Shown here piece after piece: positions 48,387-59,695 of a stretch of 64,000 bases of DNA (position 1 is its first letter; the number at the start of each line of letters is the position of its first letter). A model generated the notes under the pieces. That model searched no databases. It was not told the origin of the DNA and saw only the letters and a program-made list of their open reading frames with translations. A program made the translations under genes and the position numbers. The stretch comes from Episyrphus balteatus (Eukaryota; Arthropoda; Insecta; Diptera; Syrphidae): the NCBI RefSeq assembly GCF_945859705.1, contig NC_079134.1, forward strand, positions 14,549,545 to 14,613,544, read 5' to 3'.

Positions 48387-51300
48387 CCCGAATAGCACAA
48401 AACACGATTTGCAACAAGATTTTTGTTGCATTTGTATCATACTGAGGTTATCTGAAACGAGTGCCGTTGTAACTCAGTTTTATTTTTGTACCCAAAAAAT
48501 TGTTTGAAACTTTTTTATTCGAAATGCTGTTTATAGGTTTTAATTAAGTTCAAACTTGTTTCTTTAAAAAATCAGATGTTGTTTAGATATTATAAACAAG
48601 TCTCCAAGTTAAAAGTTGGTAAAAAGTTATATTTACTCTTATTCAATTTCGATTTTGGTTTCTTTCAACTAAAATGTTGATAAAACCTTTATGCAGCATT
48701 CTCTTATAACAAGTGAGTAACTCTATTAAAATCTTTAGTTTTGAATAATTTTAAATACATAAAAAACGATTTAACAACATCACTCAAACTATGATACTAA
48801 TTAGAATATTTAAGGATGGAACAAAATATTTAAATAACATTGGAATGGTTCAAGTAGTTGGTAAAACAAATTAAAATCATTTTTTGTACCAACAATACAA
48901 TTTTTAAGAAAGCACTAACTTTTTTATTTCTCTTTACAATCTACATTTTATTCGATGTCTTTATTAAAAAATATACTTGAACTTCCTTATTGAGCGTTAG
49001 GGTGGGTCGATTTAATTTAAGTTTTTTTTTTTTTTTTGTTGTCACTGAGTGTAAAATGTGAAAGAAAAGTTATATTTGACTTTTAATTCTCACTGTAGGA
49101 AAAATCTGAACAAATGCGTTATGAATTAAAAAACATGAATTGTTTAGCTCTCCATTTCCATAATTAGTTAAGGTATTTGTTAACAAAAAAGTATTTAAAA
49201 GTTGATTGTTTTTTTTTTTTTTTTATTTTTCACTCAGTTAGACATACCTTTTTGATAACATTCTATCAATGGTTTATATCAAAATATTAAAACAAAATCG
49301 ATCCACCCTAGTATACAGGCATATCCCTTCTTAAGTGGTGTTTTTGTTTTATTTTAGTTATTGTTCCACAGTTTAATGAAACAAAACAACCAACATACAA
49401 CAAATAAGCGGTCACAGAATTAAGCACTTAATCGTTGTTATAACATAATATGTAGTGTATACAATTTCATGTTTAAATGTTTTTATTTTGTTTTTGTTTG
49501 ATTAAACATATGCCAAATCAAGAACTGATTCAAATATAACATTCAAACATCAATGTAACTTAATAGTAAATATGATTTTGTATCTTTGTCATTCAGGGAT
49601 GTTTCTGTTTTATGCTGGTTTTTCAATAGTTTTGCTTATAGCAAATGTCAAACTAAGAAAATTTTTCAGATACAAGAATCAAACATCAATGTAACTCAGT
49701 TGATTCTATGTTTTGTTGTCTTCTTCTTTACCCAGTGTTTTTTGTTTTATTCTGGTTTATTAACAGTTTGGTGAAACCAAACTATCAAGGAACCATTTTT
49801 TTTTTCATCTACAACATTAAGATATACAGTCAGCGTCTAATGAAAGTTTCAAATTAATTGGTTTTCAAAGAAAAAAAAAACCTTCCTAGCTATTTCAATT
49901 ATTATTGGTACGTATGTATATGAATTTATTTTATCATATTTGTTCAAAACATAAAAAAAAAACGTATTGCAGAGCAATTCCTCTCAAATCTAAAATAAAA
50001 TTAATGGACAAATCTAGACAAAAAAGAATTTTAAATGTAAACTGTTAACTTTTTACTGACACTGACTGTAGCTCAATTGTTTTGTTTTTCGTTCAAGAGT
50101 TTTTATTACACTTAAGTTTTTGAAAGTTTGGTTTAACAAATATAGAACTAGAATTACAACATTTTTTTATGTATTGAAGTTGAAACAACAACGAATTCCA
50201 AATGATATTATAGTTATGTTTCTGGAGCTCCGAATCATAGTTTTTGTTAATTCCATTTTGACAGATGATGCTAGTTGTAGTACTTAGTTGTAAATCCATG
50301 GAAGCAAAACGAAATGTTATTATATGCCAGAGTTGCCTAAGACAATAAAACAAATTTACAGGCCAGAAAACAAAAATTGTAGATTTCTGGATGGAAAAAC
50401 AAAAATATTTTAATATTATTACAAATACCAACATAATAAAAAATTAAATTTTAACATATAAAAGTCATATCTAATTTTGATATTTTTTAACAATTCGTTC
50501 CATATTTCAATAGATGCCTAGAAAGTCAGATGTTTTTTTAATCGAAAGTGATTGCAGCCATTTTGTTTTTTATTAATTTCATATTTATTGTGTTTTTAAA
50601 AAAAATGGCAATTAGCATTTGAAGGTTTAATGTGACTTAAAATAAAAACACACTTAAAGTGGAAAATAGGAAAAATGTAAACAAAAAATACCCATGGCAA
50701 GCCTGACAAAGTATAAAATATAAACTAGCATATTTCTCTGTTGCACCAAAATTGTTAAATGGTTGAAAGGGATTGTTTTACAACATTAAGTTTCTATTTT
50801 GTTCAAGTTATATGTTTAATAACATGAAAGTTTTAATTTGAAATTCTCTTGTTTTAGTTTGGTTTCTTGCAACAAGCGCCATTTTGACTTCCATCAAAAT
50901 TCGAAATGATTTAACGTGATTAATTTTAAAATGATTTTTCATATTCTTGTTGCTGTTTCATATTAAATTTCAGTGGAAAGGGATGTTTATTCCATTTTCT
51001 AACATTACCCAGTGTTTTTCCAACTTTTATACCTAAATACAAAAAATTATTATTTGTTAATTTTCAATTTATTTCTCTAATTTCAATAATTTATGTGGCG
51101 CGTGAATTTTATAGAGGCAAAACATTAATCTTTATGATAAAAATAGTAATTGCATTACAATTTCCGTTCATAAACACCTAAAACCTTCACTTTCAATCAT
51201 AATTATTATACGTATTATATTGATTTAGTACTTTGGACTTTTATCTTTTTTATAACATCGTAAGACATAAACATTTTATGAGAATAGAATAATAACTTTT

Positions 51301-51686
51301 CGGAAACTTTTTAGATGTTATCGAAAACAAAATTTTCATTTAATTATAACAAATCCTATCAAAAATAATAAAAGTCACTACTTTCTTTAACATTTCTACA
51401 ACATAAGTAAAGCTGATGTTTGACTTCATTCATAGTTGCACACTTATTAGGTTAACTTTCATGAAACATGTTTTTAGTTCAGAAAACACAAATAAGACCA
51501 ACAAATAACAAAATTTAACCTTTATAAAACACAATTGAAACAAATTTGTTGCAAATCAAGAGGGGAAATGCGGCTGTTTGGGTTACAATATTGTATAAGA
51601 ATATGTTTCTGAAATTAATGGAAAACAATTTGATTGTTTTCCTGGAGTTACATCTGCCAAATTAAAACCCATCTGTGCTATTCGGG
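48387..51686. mobile_element. Non-autonomous element with CCCGAATAGCACA ends (3.3 kb)
   Basis: Ends CCCGAATAGCACA (48387-48399) and TGTGCTATTCGGG (51674-51686). A GATTTGCAACAA block is shared about 10-130 bp inside each end. The interior is very A/T-rich with internal diverged repeats: CAAACATCAATGTAACT at 49544 and again about 135 bp later, and TGTTTTATTYTGGTT-type blocks near 49340, 49600 and 49735. The short frame 49586-49774 spans these repeats and is not a known protein. No convincing target duplication was found. It hosts a nested MITE at 49000-49308. Confidence 0.6.
49000..49308. mobile_element. Tc1/mariner-type MITE with GGGTGGGTCGATTT ends (309 bp), nested
   Basis: The left GGGTGGGTCGATTT is inverted at the right as AAATCGATCCACCC, flanked by TA on both sides (48998-48999, 49309-49310). 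Internal T-rich arms carry CACTGAGTGTAAAA and, inverted, TTTTTCACTCAGTTA. TA targets with GGGTGG ends are usual for mariner-type MITEs in insects. Confidence 0.7.
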
Positions 51687-51938
51687 TGGTGGATGGTAGG
51701 GATTTTTAAGATAGAAAACGTCTTGTTTTTTGAGGAGATAATTATGTAAGTAATTTGAGAAATTCTTAATTGAAATACAAGAAAAGTCCACACAGAGAGG
51801 AGGGGAGGGTTAATGTTAATGGCTGAATTGAAAATGGAAACTATGTTTGGTACCTTAATTTCTGGAAATTTCCTTTAGAAAAGGATAATTGGTAACAGAA
51901 AAGAAAAATCATTTGCTTTGTCTGAATTACAATTTGGT

Positions 51939-53180
51939 CAGTGGCGTAGCTAGTGGCGTAGCTAGTGGCGTAGCTAGCCCAAGACGCGTGCAAAAACATT
52001 CACTAAAATCTATAAACTCAAAATATTTTATTATTAAAATTGTTATGAAAATTATTTTTTGTACACGCTTCTATCTTTCTTCGCGTCGATAGTTTTTTTT
52101 TTCCCTACTAAAACTTCAAAAGCGGGTCTCTCAAGAAAAAAATTAGTATCACCATGGGATAAATGGTATATGAAAGGGAACAAATAAATTGCCCACAAAC
52201 AAATTAGGGGTAATAAAAAGACCTAAGACTTTTACCTTTTTTTAAATAACCTCAGAAATATTTGAAAAAAATTTAAAAAAATGAGATTTATTGGGCTTTG
52301 ATTTTTATCTTTTACAAAAATGGTTTGATTTTAACAAAACGTGGCTAAAAATTACTATATTTTAAATGTTGTTTTATCAAAATATTATATTTCAATCAAA
52401 AAAGTTACCGAAAATGTTTTAATTTTTGAAATATTTGGAATTCCGTTATTTAGATTAAAACATTTTTTTAGGCTATGTAGAAAAATTTCACTTTTAATTC
52501 AGAAAATATTGAGAAAAATCACTGGTCGGCAAAAAAAAAAAAAAGATCGGGAGCAAGAACTCTGTAAGGTGACTTTAGTTAACTTGAGTGTGCTGAATTT
52601 AAAACTGTTTACAGATTTATTCCATCACGTCTAGTTTTTGGGCTCTGGTCATCACTATTTTCATCATAAAGTCCCAAAAACTAATTTTGAATGAAATGTT
52701 TTTTTTGACGCTACATTTTCGTTGCCGCCCAGTGAATTGAAAACATTAAAATTATTGGCGAGTAAATTTTTTTTTACAGAAACTCAATTATACTTTTCTA
52801 ATGGTCTTTGAATCTAGCACTAGAATGCCTCTATCGTGCAAGTTTTTGAGATATCGATTATTTTATTTTCACTTGTCTACAAGCCACTAATTCAATTTCA
52901 ATGAAGTTTTTATTACAAAAGCATTTACTATATAGCTTTAATATAAATTAAAAATAAAATTCTGAAAAAATAAAATTTTGGAATTAAAAAAAATATTTTT
53001 GAACTAGGTATGAAATTTTTGAAAATGAGATAATTTTTTTTTTAGATGTTGGTTAACACTTGCTAAAAAATTTCAGTTTTAAACTTTTTTTTTTTCCAAA
53101 GAATTGTATAAAGATGGGAGGGGCCCCCAAATTAATTTGGATACAAGGCCCCCTCGCCCTCAGGGCTAGCTACACCACTG
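51939..53180. mobile_element. hAT-like non-autonomous element CAGTGGCGTAGC (1242 bp)
   Basis: Begins CAGTGGCGTAGCTAG and ends CTAGCTACACCACTG, flanked by a perfect 8-bp direct repeat AATTTGGT (51931-51938, 53181-53188), the hallmark of hAT insertion. The left terminus is locally triplicated: AGTGGCGTAGCT three times in a row at 51940-51975. The G/C-rich right subterminus has GGGGCCCCC and GGCCCCC words (53122-53154). The longest internal frame, 97 codons at 52341-52634, shows no BED or hATC motif, so it is non-autonomous. Confidence 0.85.
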
Positions 53181-53188
53181 AATTTGGT

Positions 53189-54129
53189 TCTTTCAATGTA
53201 AATTAGGACATGAAGATTACTAGGGTTTCCTATAGATTTAAATTTACAAAAAAATAAAATTTTTGCTTCTTTTGTATTCTGTTAAATGAATCGTCACTAC
53301 TTACACCTCTAGAACCCCAATGTTAGACGTCATCTATGTTTGAAGAAATTTGGATAATTTATAAAATAGTCAGTAGGTACAAGTAGGAGAAATTTTCATT
53401 GAGGGGAAATCAAATCTACACCACTACCACCACTATTGCCTCAATAGGTATTAGCTGAATAATACCCCAGAAAAAATCAATGGAACGTAAGAAAACAGAG
53501 AATTAACACATGCTACTATTGCGGTTTACAATATTCTATGGTTTACAATGAAAATTGAAATATTTTGATAAACTTCTTCTTAAAAAAATAATCTTTAAAC
53601 ATTTTAATTTTTAAATGATTTTAAATAGAAATAAGGGAACATTTAAACGAAATATGTGAACTATTTCATTTCATACATTTCACAACCCATACCCAAACTT
53701 CAAAGCAAATTTTAAGAGATAGAGATGCCTTTCTCTACATGAGCTGATTCGGGACACTTCCTGTGAACTACTACACATATGTAAGTTACAACTAAACTTT
53801 TCTTTAATAAAAGGTAAGTTATATCGAATAGAAACAATTTAAAGAATTTTATTTGTGGCAATTCATATGTAATGTTCTTCTTTCAAAAGATATCTCTTAT
53901 CCCCTTATTTCTAGGCATATTTCGCATATTGTTTGTGACATTACCCTGTTTGAAAAATCATATCAAAGAACAATGTAAAGATTTTTGTGGTAAAGTATCT
54001 AATCGTATAGCTTAGGTACATATAATATATCCGGTTTTGGAAAAACATTTTTGTTGTTGTTTTACAGGTTGAGAACCCGATTATTCCTTCAGTGTACAAT
54101 ACAATACATGGGCTACATATATAAAATAA
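53189..54129. other. Non-coding DNA; splice-acceptor-like site near its end
   Basis: No gene supported. A T-rich tract ending TTTTACAG at 54060-54067 looks like a 3' splice site just before the coding-like fragment, but the intervening frame has a TAA at 54127. Confidence 0.35.
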
Positions 54130-54396
54130 CATAGATTTAATGGTAGAAAAAAATACGACAAATATGGCGAACAAGCTTTAAATGCAGGACAAGATTTGTT
54201 CGTTAGTGAAAGGTTACTACTGTGCAGCGACAAATATTTGAAAATAAGAGAAAATTTGCCACTTGAATTGGTGCTACAATTATATGGTGAGACCAATGTA
54301 AGAAATAAAACAGATTTGCAACTTATACCAAAATTAGTTTTGAAAGGCCACCAAATCAATATAAGGTTCTTCACTTGGTTTCCGAAGGATCAATGA
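54130..54396 (+). pseudogene. Unidentified coding-like fragment (88 codons)
   Basis: The open frame runs from just after a TAA at 54127 to a TGA at 54394. The peptide is mixed and protein-like, unlike the Lys/Asn/Phe-rich noise of most frames here: GRKKYDKYGEQALNAGQ, then SERLLLCSDKYLKIRENLP, LELVLQLYGETN, then LQLIPKLVLKGHQIN and FFTWFPKDQ. No ATG start belongs to it. A second, shorter copy of the LQLIPKL segment lies at 55545-55592. I do not recognise the family. It may be a remnant of a multi-copy gene or of a mobile-element protein. The opposite-strand frame at 54081-54374 is its shadow. Confidence 0.4.
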
Positions 54397-54608
54397 AGTT
54401 GGATTCTTTTGATAAGATTTTATTGCTAAAGCTGCAGATATCTTTAAAAAAATAATTTAGAAGGAAATACGTATTTAAAGCTAAAAATTCATGTTGAATT
54501 TAATTCAAGAAACTTCAAACGGAAGCAATGCTTAATCATAAGTTTAGAGGTTAAAATTAATACCACATGAAAGATATGTGTGTAGATACAAAAAAAAAGC
54601 AAAAAGTT

Positions 54609-54652
54609 GGTTGCCACTTTTAAAGTGGGAACTTTTTTCTATGTGGCAACCC
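54609..54652. repeat. Short inverted repeat GGTTGCCAC/GTGGCAACC
   Basis: A perfect 9-bp stem separated by about 25 bases that include TTTAAAGTGGGAAC. GGCAACCCTACTT near 55630 resembles the same terminus, so this may be a piece of a GGTTGCCAC-ended MITE. Confidence 0.35.
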
Positions 54653-54779
54653 AGTTTTAAAGAAAAAAAATCCTGCAAGATTAAATTCGTCATATTTTTG
54701 GTTAAAAAAGAAAATGTTTAAAATACCAAACAAAAATCTTAACTTTGACAAAAATTTATAAAATAATTAAATTGATGTG

Positions 54780-55460
54780 AGTCTGATGGTTACCTTATTC
54801 AAATAATGATAAAAAGAAAACACTACAATTTTTGATGATTATAACTTTTGTTTTGATAGATAGATGAATGAAATTTATACTGTAGATAGGTAATAGAATA
54901 AACTATAACTGTACAAAATTTCAATTTATTTCATATTCAAAATCCTGAGATAACGGTAAAAATATGCTCTTTTTCTAAACACGTTATATCTTTAAACTTG
55001 AATATGCATGCTGATATTGTTACCTTTCATTTGATGTATCACAAACAACGGTACAAGCCTTACAAGTTACACAATCTTAAATTAAAAAAGTTGAAAAACA
55101 CCTCAAAGCACCTGTGGAGATCTGTTGTCGATGAACATGAACAGCTTCCATTGCAGTGTAGAAAGTACCGTAATCTCAGTTTGAAATTTCGATATGGTTG
55201 GCTTTAAAAGATTCTTACTTTTTTTGTAGGCATCGTAGAAATATGATTGAGGCGTCATATAAAAGATGAAATAATGAGCGTTCAGATGATATAGAACATA
55301 TTATAGGTAAGTTGTTTTTTTTTAGTGAAAAATGATTGTTTTGAATAAATTACTCGTATTTTAATACTTTTCGCGCATTGTAAAAATTTAAGTATGGCCC
55401 TATTTTTTAGAAATTTGTAAGCTTTTTAATGTTGTAATTTTTTTTCAAGAAAAATTATTT
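54780..55460 (-). repeat. Repeat family A, third copy (diverged, partial)
   Basis: Shares ordered blocks with 32140-32480 in the same strand sense: GATAACGGTAAAA, TTACCTTTCATTTG, GTGGAGATCTGTTG, ATGGTTGRCTTTAAAA, TTGTAGGCRTC and GTCATATRAAAG. Later, GCATTGTAAAAATTTAA at 55375 matches 32713. There is an extra stretch near 55128-55180 relative to the right copy. No terminal blocks (AGAGGTTGTC) were found, so it is partial. Confidence 0.65.
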
Positions 55461-55544
55461 TTTAATATTTCACTTCTACCACTTGTGAATTGCACACATG
55501 ATTTTTTTGTTTCATTTTGTATTCATTCACATACATAACTTTGG

Positions 55545-55592
55545 CTGCAACTTATACCAAAATTAATTTTGAAAGACAACCAAATTAATTAA
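55545..55592 (+). pseudogene. Second copy of the LQLIPKL coding fragment
   Basis: Encodes LQLIPKLILKDNQIN and then a stop, against LQLIPKLVLKGHQIN in the fragment at 54130-54396. The upstream frame is closed (TAA at about 55536). It lies just after repeat A copy 3. Confidence 0.45.
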
Positions 55593-55720
55593 AAAACATT
55601 TATATGTGCTATCTCTAAGTAGGTACTCGGCAACCCTACTTAAATGCTAAACAAAAATTAAACCAAAACCTGTAACTATCATATCGTCGGTCCAACTACA
55701 TACAATTTCAATTACAGTTA

Positions 55721-57113
55721 GGCTAGGCGCACACATGCGATTTCAGTCGTGCGATTATTCAGTCGCAAAAATGGATCACACGGATTTCAATGCCGGTGAA
55801 CACACATGCTTCTAAAAAATAGCCGCGATTTAAAAATTGAAAAATGTCCCATTTTTTGGCGACGCGACTGTCGCAAATTAAAATGGAACAAATGGATCAG
55901 TATAGTTGTGCACACACTTGCGACTAAACTGAAAACGACTAAAAAGTAGCAGTCGCAAAGAGGCCAAATCATGCGCACACATGCGATTTTCAACCACTCG
56001 ATTTTTTAGACGCTAGAAATGAAACACATTATTTTAAATGAGAGCGCACAGACTTGCGATTTTAAAATCGCAAAGTTTAAAAAAATGGATCCGGTTCTAT
56101 TTTTCGCGATTTTTTTTGCTGCACATAAGGATATATTATAAAGTATATAATGCACCTGCCCGCACGTGCGACCCTTGGAACAATTATTTTAAGTACAATA
56201 ATGGATATACTAGAAAGTGTTGTATAGTGGATAGTTATAAACCATAGGAAATTTAAAAGGAAAATTCCATAGAATTCATAAAAGAGAAAACCCTCAGAAA
56301 TTTACTCAGTACTATAGAATGAGTATACAATGCTTTGGTGAAATAATGGTACTCGTAGGGCCTAAAATAAGATACAAACATACACATTGCAGAGAATCTA
56401 TTTCTATTTCTAATCTGGTAAACAAGCTGTCAAACCCTTACCAAATTTTGAGACTTGTATCACTTTACCACTTTTACCAGAGCTTACATTTGTTCCATGA
56501 ATTCACCTTATCATAAAATCCGATCGTAGATACCATTTGTATGAAATATTCCATTACGAACGGATTTCGTGATAGTGAGGTGTATCGCGTATAGCAATAA
56601 AAAGAATAAATTTATTTAGTTCTTACAAATATATTTTAATGAAAAACTTAACTTATAATTTAATTCAAATTTACTTTAAAAGGTAATTATTGAGAGATGA
56701 TATGCGGGCGAACAATTAGCAAGAAGTGGTCGTTTTTATGTTTTTTAGCTTAAACGATAAGTATGCATATAAGTAATATTTCAAATATGTATATGTATTT
56801 CAATTTGACGTTTGGGACGAGAGTCGTTCCCAGTTTAAACAAATTATTTTCTTTAAGGGGTCGCCACAATAGTTTTCTTTGCGGTCATTTGACCATTAGA
56901 TTTGAACAGTGAGTATCTTCTGGCTCTTTTGATCTTGAGATGATGCATTTTATCGAAAAACGGTCAACTCTTTTTCGACCAAACATAATGTTTTTTCTTG
57001 CAATAAAAAATAGTCGCGCGATTTTTTAGTCGCAAGTGTGTGCGCGGTAATTTTATGTTGCGACTGCGATTTTTTAGTAGCAACGACTGAAAATCGCATG
57101 TGTGCGCCTAGCC
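55721..57113. mobile_element. TTA-flanked element with GGCTAGGCGCACACATGCG ends (1393 bp)
   Basis: The left GGCTAGGCGCACACATGCGA, continuing TTTCAGTCG, is inverted at the right, with TTA on both sides (55718-55720, 57114-57116), as in PIF/Harbinger insertions. About eight subterminal GCRCACAYDTGCGATTT-type words occur at the left (55730, 55797, 55909, 55974, 56042, 56159) and inverted at the right (57027, 57094), a likely binding array for a transposase supplied elsewhere. The middle (56230-56900) has no recognisable coding. Confidence 0.75.
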
Positions 57114-57245
57114 TTAGTGAGTTTTGAACCGAGGATATTTTTAACAAAACATAACTGTTAAAAAATGGTACTTTAGATTTTTTAACGGGAATATGTTAAA
57201 AATATGATATGATAGAACTTTTCTGAACCGGATTCGTGCTGAGCA

Positions 57246-57677
57246 CACAGAGAAAAATATGACCCGCTAAAAACTAACAGATTGCCATATTGTTTTACCG
57301 TCCATACATTTCATAAGGAAATCTTATTAAAATCAACGATTAATAAGGTTTTTTTAAGGAGATTTCTTATTATTTTTATAGAGAAAATCTTATTAAAATT
57401 TGACTGAAAAGTTGATTTTTTTTTGCAGCTTAGCACTAGAACAAAAATCGCGATCAATATTTTCATGGCAGATTGGTTCAGGTGGTAAGGTGGGCGACTA
57501 ATGATTTGAAGTCTCCAGTTCGATTCCCAGCCTGGTCATCGTTTTTTTTATTTTTTTGCAGATTTTAAAACAATAAGGAAAACCCGATTTTTTTTAATAA
57601 GGTTTCCTTCTTGGATGAAAACCATAGAGAAATCTTATTGTTTTTGTTCTATTTTATGTGGTCTATTTTTCTCTGTG
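57246..57677. mobile_element. MITE with CACAGAGAAAAATA ends (432 bp)
   Basis: The left CACAGAGAAAAATATGACC is inverted at the right as GGTCTATTTTTCTCTGTG. Inside are iterations of AATCTTATTAAAAT and AATAAGGTTT in both orientations. A tRNA-like segment sits in the right half (57467-57538). The flanks share only CA, so the target duplication is unclear. Confidence 0.65.
57467..57538 (+). ncRNA. tRNA-like segment with pol III A and B boxes
   Basis: TGGTTCAGGTGG (57474-57485) fits the tRNA A-box consensus TRGYNNARNNGG at every position. AGTTCGATTCC (57517-57527) fits the B box GGTTCGANTCC except for its first base. Spacing and total length (about 72 nt) suit a tRNA. However, the acceptor and T stems pair poorly and no convincing anticodon arm forms, so a functional tRNA is unlikely. 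A tRNA-derived SINE head or a captured tRNA pseudogene inside the MITE is more likely. Confidence 0.5.
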
Positions 57678-57679
57678 CA

Positions 57680-59224
57680 CATGAAATGCCTTTAGAAAAA
57701 TATTATTATGTTTGTGTTAAACAAAAACCGTGTAGCTGACTGATTCAACTTCTGTACACTGAAAATGCAGTATGGCATGGTGCAAAGTCTTATAAAAATG
57801 GTTAACTGTGCAATTAATTAGATCTTCCTGTGTATGCCTATGCCTGTAAGATGACTTTGGTATTCACCCGACATATTTCCAATAAAATTTTCAATTATTT
57901 TTAAAATTTATAAATTGAATGATATTGAAACTTTAAAATTCTTTAATCAAGGTTCATTCAACTTCAGTTTTGAATACATAACAGACCTTCAAAATACTTA
58001 ATAATAGTTTTCAAATTCTTTTGCCAAAGGATCCCTCTATTTTTTTTTTCCCAAAACCTACAATCAAATTCGAAAAAATGAAATTAGCATAAATCACATT
58101 TAGCGTTGAGGTATGTATAATACAGGGAATCAAAAATGGCAGATGGAATGCCAGACAAATTAAATACAAAAAAAAAAAAAACAACAAGAAATCATGGCCA
58201 TCTCCTCTGCGAAATGGCCATCCATATTGATCATCGAAACGCTTCCATTTTGAATCGAATCAGCATCCAACAAAACAATAGAACACTTGCGGGTTTCTTT
58301 TGTTCAGACAGACGGATTCATGGTCTTGCCTTTTATCTGCAATTCTGTGAAGAACCACGATCTGGTGCATAGCAGGGTCAGGGTAATTCTGGAAACCGCC
58401 TCTTTATGGTAGCGAACTGCTTTAAAAATAGATCCATCACAGAGCACGACGAAGACGGCAGAACTCCGTGTACTTATGAATCCCGCGCGATTAGTATTCA
58501 AATCAAGATTTTCCCGCCCGCTACCGCACCATCTGTAAACCTTCACCTTGACTGATATTATTGCTGCTGGTGATGGTGCTTCATCATCTTTGTATAGAAT
58601 ATGCATGGAAGCATAATTTGCAGGTATCCTAACCTACACGCATGTAAAGCGATCTTTTTTTTTTTTTTATTTTTGCCAATTCGGTAGAGTATCATGGCCA
58701 AAAGGCATAAAAACGTGCAAACCCAGTAGATTCCACCTTGAATCCTTTCCCCTTCCGCTGCCATTGATCATCATCCCCATTTCCTCTGTGGCATCCTAAG
58801 AAGTTAGCCAACCATTTTTCTGTGTTTATGACTTCTGATAGAGTAGTGTACCTATTCATATCGATTGGTTGAGGGGACGAAGCAAGGAGCTGGATGGCAA
58901 AGCAGGAGCAATTGGATCGCGCACTTGCATTTTGCATATCGGATTTTCAGTGGAGCACACAGAGTGCGCTTATCGCGAGATGAAATCTTGAACCAGTCGC
59001 AGCCAGTAGTTTATGGTAGCCATGCTAATCGTGGGCTTTTATTTTACCAGCCCAAGTTTATATCGTATCGTAAAAGACTGGCGAGATGCAGATTCAACTG
59101 AAGTGGCTGTGACTTTTTTATCTATTCGAGTTGAAGTTGTGCGATCTTTTTGGCCAATCGACTAGAGCAAACCGACCGACAAGGCGGGGAAGGTTATAGA
59201 GCTGAAGCTGATTACTCTAACATC
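57680..59224. other. Non-coding DNA, GC-balanced from 58130 on
   Basis: No gene supported. 58130-59220 has balanced composition and overlapping frames on both strands (58136-58372 +, 58304-58606 -, 58558-58937 -, 58865-59101 +) without motifs. It could be the promoter or leader region of the candidate exon that follows. Confidence 0.4.
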
Positions 59225-59237
59225 ATGAAGGAAGGAG
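59225..59237 (+). CDS. Candidate tiny first coding exon ending at a strong splice donor
   Basis: ATCATGAAGGAAGGAG is followed by GTAAGTGG, a near-ideal 5' splice site at 59237/59238. The ATG context (ACATCATGA) is acceptable. The 120 bp before it (59100-59224) are purine/GC-rich and leader-like. Only MKEG plus one base would be encoded, so this rests on the splice site and composition alone. It is on the same strand as the candidate exon at 35853. Confidence 0.25.
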
Positions 59238-59239
59238 GT

Positions 59240-59690
59240 AAGTGGCGGGTATCGATTCAAAGTAGGAAGGTATCTATTTATTTTTTTCGGTCGCCCAAGT
59301 GGGTAATTTCAAAGTAGTCGGATATAATGATGGGTATTTTAGCAGCTGCTAAGTGTTTAGATAATATTTTTATTAGCTTTTGGGTAAAATGTTGTTAATA
59401 GAAGATTTTGAGTTTATTTTTTGTTTTTTTTTTTTGGTTTTTGTGCGGAAGCATATGAGAATAATATAAGATAGAAATCTTTAAATATGCTCAAAAACTT
59501 AAGATGCCATTTTTTATTAAAACTACTCGTAGATATAGTATACAGAGAAGCTGACATAAATTTGTGAATAGATAACGGCTACTTTTTTTTCCAGTTGGAT
59601 TTTTGGAAAAACTAGTTGTTGAAGAGAAATATTTATGATTAAGTGTCGAATGTTCATGTGAAAGTTCCTACAGGTTTATTAAACTACCGT
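59240..59690. other. A/T-rich non-coding DNA
   Basis: Nothing recognisable. It contains T runs near 59419-59436. Confidence 0.4.
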
Positions 59691-59695
59691 TTTTA

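Noticed and set aside
57467..57538. Functional tRNA gene
   Set aside because: The A and B boxes are good, but the acceptor and T stems do not pair and no clear anticodon arm forms.
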